Positions 60,266 through 64,000 of a DNA stretch of 64,000 bases are shown here, piece after piece. The DNA is from Nitrospirota bacterium (lineage in GTDB: Bacteria > Nitrospirota > Leptospirillia > Leptospirillales > Leptospirillaceae). Each line of letters opens with the position of its first letter. Position 1 is the first letter of the stretch. The notes beneath the pieces are model-generated. The model worked only from the letters and a program-made list of their open reading frames with translations. It was not told the DNA's origin and did not search any database. The DNA is taken from contig DAHVAL010000005.1 of the NCBI GenBank assembly GCA_027314645.1, forward strand, positions 1 to 64,000. Reading direction: 5' to 3'. The translations under genes were made by a program, and so were the position numbers.

Positions 60266-62490
60266 CAGGGAAGGTCCTCCATTTGGTCTGTCAGAGAGCC
60301 AAAGAATCGTCTCTTGAGTTGAACCGGCGAATCCGAAATCTCCTTAGAGCGGCCGTCCTTGTCTTGATAGCGGATATTCCATAGATGCGTGGCCGTTATT
60401 CCGATCCTTTGAAATGGGACGCCGAATTCAAGGGATGTGCGCAGGATGGAATCCGAGTTTTCCGGATCATAGGCCACCAACATCCGACCTGCGGCCTCGG
60501 AAAAAAATGTCTGGAGAGGATCTTCAAGGCGTTGAAGTTTTAATGCCACTCCTAACGTTTCATCGCCCGCCACGAGTTGAAGGAGAGAACGAAGGAACCC
60601 GCCCCTTCCAATCGCCCGCGTCGCCCGGAGGCGTCGATCGGCCAGCAAGGTGCTCATGAACGTCTGAAGGCCTTCAAGTGCCTCCCAATCGATTCCAGGA
60701 ACGGGGGGGGCGGATTGGTCTTGGAGAATCCAGTCGAGATAGGAGCCTCCAAGGGACAGATCTCTCGTCGACCCCGCCAACCCCAAATAGAGGCCAGGGT
60801 GGGAGACTTTTCCGGGAACCACAGTCCTTTTGTCCCGTACCAGACCGCATGTGGCAAGAATAGGGGTGGGAGGAATGGACAGTCCATCGGTCTCATTATA
60901 AAAGCTGACATTTCCCGACACGACAGGGATTCCAAAGCGCTTTGCAGCATCAGAAATGCCAGTCACCGCCAGAATGAAATCCGACATGGTATCGGGACGT
61001 TCAGGGTTCCCGAAGTTAAGGCAGTCCGTCAACCCGATCGGCCATGCCCCAACGGCAGCAAGGTCGGTGACTGTTTTTGCGACCAGAAGCATGGCGCCCC
61101 TAGCCGGGTCCCGTGTGAGAGGATGAGAAAATCCTGACAATGCGATCGCCACGGCGTGTTCTTCCGCTCGAATGTCTATGACCGCGACGTCATGCCCCGG
61201 CGGCAAGAGCGTTCTGGTTCCGACTTCAAAGTCAAATTGACGGAATATCCAGTCAGCAGATCCGCCATTTGGATGGTCGAGAAGAAGATGAAACAACGCC
61301 GCGATCGAGTGACTCCCTCCTTCGGACGGCGGAAAGGCAAGGGATGGCGATAAGAGAGAGGTTCGGGAATCGGAGGGGCGGTCATAGAGAGGGGCATCGT
61401 CTGTGAGGTATTTGACGGGAATCTCGGCAAAAACGTCTTCCTCTTTTTTAACTCTAAAAACAGGCTCGGGAATCACGCGCCCTACAACAGTTCCCGACAC
61501 TTGGCTCTCCTGGGCAATGTCCAGAATTTTGTTGACGCGGGATTCCTCGACAAGAAGAAGCATCCGCTCTTGAGATTCCGATAGGAGAACCTCCCAAGGC
61601 TCCATGGAGTTGTCCCGAAGGGGAACCTTGGCGACGTCGATTTCGATGCCCAGCTCGGCTTTCGAGGCCATTTCAACGGATGAGCTTGTCAAACCGGCGG
61701 CCCCCATGTCTTGAATGGCTTCTGCCAGTCCTTCCCGAATGATCCTGAGCGTTGCCTCCATCACCTTTTTCCCGACAAAAGGATCGGCGACCTGCACCTG
61801 TGGACGAAGATCAGAATCGCTCCCCGAAAAGCTTCGGGACGCCATGGAGGCCCCGGACACACCATCGCGGCCGGTTTTATTCCCTAAGTAAACAGCCAGG
61901 AGGGGTTTTTGAGGAGGAACAGAGCTCATGATCCCGTCTTCGTCGACGACACCCAGGGCAAAGGCGTTGACCAGGATATTTTTGGAATACCGTTCATCAA
62001 ACCAAATCTCCCCCCCCACCGTGGGAACCCCGATCGAGTTTCCATAAGATGCGATTCCCGAGACGACTCGACGAAATAATGTCATCTGGCGGGGTTGACG
62101 AAGCGACCCAAAAACGAGGCTGTTCGTCAACGCAACGGGCCGGGCTCCCATGGCAAAAATATCCCGCAAGATCCCTCCGACACCGGTGGCCGCTCCCTGG
62201 AAAGGTTCGATATAGCTTGGATGATTGTGGCTTTCCATTTTAAACGCAATGCCCTTGCCGGATGTCACCCGGACGACGCCGGCGTTTTCTCCCGGCCCCA
62301 TGAGGACACGCGGACCCTTTGAAGCAAACTTTCTTAAATGGATTCGGCTTGATTTATAGCTGCAGTGCTCACTCCATAAGGCAGAAAAAACCGCCTCTTC
62401 GGTGATGTTGGGGTCCCGGCCCAGGAGGCTCTTGATGCGCTCCATTTCTTGAGCGGGGATTCGAAATCGGGAAGGGGTCGACGTGGTCAT
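60265..62490 (-). CDS. purL: Phosphoribosylformylglycinamidine synthase, large (PurL) subunit
   Basis: Short-form PurL of 741 residues that works with PurQ and PurS to make FGAM. ALWSEHCSYKSSR, KMESHNHPSYIEPFQGAATGVGGILRDI, IQDMGAAGLTSSSVEMA, TDCLNFGNPERP and the repeated second half are intact. ATG 62490, 18 bases after purQ. No purS gene is seen upstream of purQ, where it usually sits. Confidence 0.97.
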   Translation of the reverse strand: MTTSTPSRFRIPAQEMERIKSLLGRDPNITEEAVFSALWSEHCSYKSSRIHLRKFASKGPRVLMGPGENAGVVRVTSGKGIAFKMESHNHPSYIEPFQGAATGVGGILRDIFAMGARPVALTNSLVFGSLRQPRQMTLFRRVVSGIASYGNSIGVPTVGGEIWFDERYSKNILVNAFALGVVDEDGIMSSVPPQKPLLAVYLGNKTGRDGVSGASMASRSFSGSDSDLRPQVQVADPFVGKKVMEATLRIIREGLAEAIQDMGAAGLTSSSVEMASKAELGIEIDVAKVPLRDNSMEPWEVLLSESQERMLLLVEESRVNKILDIAQESQVSGTVVGRVIPEPVFRVKKEEDVFAEIPVKYLTDDAPLYDRPSDSRTSLLSPSLAFPPSEGGSHSIAALFHLLLDHPNGGSADWIFRQFDFEVGTRTLLPPGHDVAVIDIRAEEHAVAIALSGFSHPLTRDPARGAMLLVAKTVTDLAAVGAWPIGLTDCLNFGNPERPDTMSDFILAVTGISDAAKRFGIPVVSGNVSFYNETDGLSIPPTPILATCGLVRDKRTVVPGKVSHPGLYLGLAGSTRDLSLGGSYLDWILQDQSAPPVPGIDWEALEGLQTFMSTLLADRRLRATRAIGRGGFLRSLLQLVAGDETLGVALKLQRLEDPLQTFFSEAAGRMLVAYDPENSDSILRTSLEFGVPFQRIGITATHLWNIRYQDKDGRSKEISDSPVQLKRRFFGSLTDQMEDLP

Positions 62491-62508
62491 CGGTTCTTTC
62501 GTTAAGGG

Positions 62509-63216
62509 TCAAGAAGTCGAAGCGGATGAATGAAGAAGCTGGCGTTCAAGGAATAAGGAAAGAGATTGAAAAAAGAGGAGACCGTCCGGCTTTCCAAAGA
62601 GGGCGCGGACTCTCCTTTCCGGGTGGGGCATCAGGCCTACGACGTTTCCCCGTTTATTGACGACGCCTGCGATCTCCCTTAAGGATCCGTTCGGGTTCCT
62701 GGCATAACGGACGAGGACCTGAGCGTTCTCCTCCAGTTCATGAAGCTGGTCAGGATCAAGAAAATAGCGTCCTTCCTGATGAGCGATCGGAAGGGTCAGG
62801 GGAGTCCCTGGTTCGAAGAGACTCGTAAAAGGGGTATGGCAGTTTTCGATCACAAGGGACTCTTCTCTGCAAAGGAATGTCCGCCCGCTGTTTTGGAGAA
62901 GGGTGCCGGGAAGAAGTCCTGCTTCTGTCAGGATCTGAAATCCATTACAGATCCCAAGGATAGGAACTCCCGCAGCGGCCAAGTCACCAACCAACTCCAT
63001 CACGGGAGATTTCGCGGCGATCGAACCGGTTCGCAGATAGTCTCCATAGGAAAATCCGCCAGGAAGAATCACTGCCTCAAGATCCGGCACCCGTCGGTCC
63101 CGATGGGAGAGGAAAACAGGGGTGAGATTCGGAATCGATTCGACGGCTTCCCAGGTATCGAGGTCGCAATTTGTTCCTGGAAATTGGACGATTCCAACGC
63201 GATGAAGTGGAGGCAT
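62509..63216 (-). CDS. purQ: Phosphoribosylformylglycinamidine synthase, glutaminase (PurQ) subunit
   Basis: Class I glutamine amidotransferase of 235 residues feeding ammonia to PurL. VGIVQFPGTNCDLDT at the start, VILPGGFSYGDYLRTG, the nucleophile Cys in ILGICNGFQIL, and the His-Glu pair in GLMPHPERRV. ATG 63216 with AGGA 6 bases upstream. Leads the purQ-purL-purF operon. Confidence 0.96.
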   Translation of the reverse strand: MPPLHRVGIVQFPGTNCDLDTWEAVESIPNLTPVFLSHRDRRVPDLEAVILPGGFSYGDYLRTGSIAAKSPVMELVGDLAAAGVPILGICNGFQILTEAGLLPGTLLQNSGRTFLCREESLVIENCHTPFTSLFEPGTPLTLPIAHQEGRYFLDPDQLHELEENAQVLVRYARNPNGSLREIAGVVNKRGNVVGLMPHPERRVRALFGKPDGLLFFQSLSLFLERQLLHSSASTS

Positions 63217-63722
63217 CGAGAATCCTGATTGGGGATGATGTGGTCGCCTGCGAAGACAAAGACAGAAACAGGAAAAAGACCCACCAACTCCATTCCTTGA
63301 AAAAACGGACCTGCAACCGGATGGATTTTATGGGTTTTTGTATTCTTTAAACATAACAGATCATCCCCCGTAGATCAATCATCGGCTTAGCTCCCTCAAG
63401 GATATTCGTTTGGAATTTTCTTTGGAGGCACGAATCCATGCTTTTTACAGAAATCCAGGGTAAAAGAGTTTTTGTGGGAACGTGACTCGCGATAAGACCA
63501 TTCAGCCTTCACCAAGTCAGAGCCTCTTTGGGTTATGGCGAATTCACGAATTGACGTAGACGTGGAGAGGGTGATAGATTCATGATTAATTGGTCAATCA
63601 GTCAATGATATCTCCTTAACATATGGACTTGCGGACCTTCGAAGAGGATGAGAGGCTCTGATCTGGTGGAAACACTCAACAATCTTCCCGATGTTCACCA
63701 TGGATCCCTTCGATTGTCGGGC
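63217..63722. other. Intergenic region between divergent genes
   Basis: About 500 bases without a supported gene, between purQ (leftward) and the exported-protein gene (rightward). No purine riboswitch was recognised on the purQ side, and no purS frame was found. The right half carries a promoter-like pair at 63552-63581 and an AT-rich stretch with a repeated GGTCAATCAGTCAATGA at 63591-63610. Confidence 0.5.
63552..63581 (+). promoter_or_regulatory. Putative promoter for the exported-protein gene at the window end
   Basis: TTGACG at 63552-63557 and TAGATT at 63576-63581 with an 18-base spacer. Transcription would start near 63588, about 135 bases before the ATG at 63723. Confidence 0.45.
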
Positions 63723-64000
63723 ATGTCATCCAAAAACAGATTGTTCCGGACTCCCGTTCTTTCTATAAATATCATATATCGGTTGATTGGCTTCGTGATC
63801 GCGTTCTCCCTTTTATACCATGGCAAAGCCTTGGGGGCCTCCGCTCCTCCGGCCTCCTCCCCCCCTTCGACATCTTCAGCTTCTCCTCCGCCTTCTCCCT
63901 CATCTCCTTCGCCCCAGGAGGATACGAACGAGGCAGGGACAGACACCTTTGCTTCACAGACGGGGAAGTTCGGTCTCTCCCTCATGTTTCAATACAATGT
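63723..64000 (+). CDS. Exported protein with Ser/Pro-rich linker (partial, runs off the window)
   Basis: The frame is open to the window end, 92 codons seen. Signal peptide (IYRLIGFVIAFSLLYHGKALGA), then a low-complexity Ser/Pro/Ala linker of ~35 residues (PPASSPPSTSSASPPPSPSS) and the start of a domain, KFGLSLMFQYN, which reads like the first strand of an outer-membrane barrel. ATG 63723 has a weak ribosome site; TTG 63714 is in frame. A strand-opposed open frame here is only its shadow. Identity unknown. Confidence 0.6.
   Translation, partial: MSSKNRLFRTPVLSINIIYRLIGFVIAFSLLYHGKALGASAPPASSPPSTSSASPPPSPSSPSPQEDTNEAGTDTFASQTGKFGLSLMFQYN

Noticed and set aside
63695-63985. 96-codon minus-strand frame rich in Gly/Glu at the window end
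   Set aside because: It is the antisense of the Ser/Pro-rich linker of the exported protein, which has a signal peptide on the plus strand.

Overview
The window is a gene-dense, chromosomal stretch from a Gram-negative bacterium: it carries lptF/lptG, lipoprotein signal peptides, type II pseudopilins and outer-membrane-type proteins. Moderate GC, many TTG/GTG starts and many 4-base ATGA overlaps are seen throughout. The combination of a short-form purL, the order pheA-aroF-tyrA-aroA-cmk-plsC, hisZ, an isolated set of cobalamin genes and an arsenic cassette would fit a Nitrospirota member such as Leptospirillum. That assignment is an inference from gene content, not from a marker gene. No rRNA, tRNA or CRISPR array is visible.

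Region by region: 1-600 holds the 3' end of an IS21-type istB and its flank. 0.6-3.8 kb holds a frameshifted globin-coupled PAS sensor followed by an intact REC-GGDEF-EAL protein. 3.8-8.0 kb has glgA, a 46-residue membrane protein, a Crp/Fnr regulator and a LysM lytic transglycosylase. 8.1-8.65 kb is a self-contained cold-shock gene with a perfect consensus promoter, long leader and strong terminator. 8.7-12.7 kb has the minor pseudopilins gspH-I-J, an apparent relic where gspK is expected, and three poorly conserved secreted or outer-membrane proteins with defective-looking starts. 12.8-16.8 kb is a TPR/LysM lipoprotein coupled to a DegT aminotransferase and bioD. 17.1-18.5 kb is arsR-arsI-arsC with an operator embedded in the promoter and no efflux pump.

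18.6-22.6 kb (minus) is a one-carbon operon folD-metF-panB followed by a ChaC-like cyclotransferase and exonuclease III. 22.8-26.4 kb has an EamA transporter, then folE, 5-formyl-THF cyclo-ligase and an AmiC-type amidase (minus). 26.6-30.5 kb has an LpoA-like periplasmic protein, a site-2-type protease and trpS. 31.7-34.8 kb is a short cobalamin group (phosphatase, cbiA, cbiC with an unexplained N-terminal domain). 35-41.5 kb is yebC plus an aromatic amino acid supra-operon running into cmk and plsC. 41.6-49.7 kb has a SprT-like protein, a phosphotransacylase, a class V aminotransferase with serA, hisZ, dnaB and sixA.

49.9-51.1 kb is a monocistronic exported NHL beta-propeller. 51.3-51.8 kb is a truncated ORF6N (phage-type) gene. 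51.8-55.4 kb (minus) is lptF-lptG and a ferrochelatase with a Cys-rich tail. 55.6-57.9 kb is a methyltransferase, a DUF5069 protein and miaB. 58-63.2 kb (minus) is purQ-purL-purF plus a TrkA-C-like protein. The window ends inside an exported protein with a Ser/Pro-rich linker.

Most of the window is housekeeping metabolism in tidy operons. The unusual material lies in the decayed sensor at 0.6-1.6 kb, the 10.3-12.7 kb zone of damaged secretion and envelope genes, the ars cassette, the CbiC fusion, the ferrochelatase tail and the small unlisted genes.
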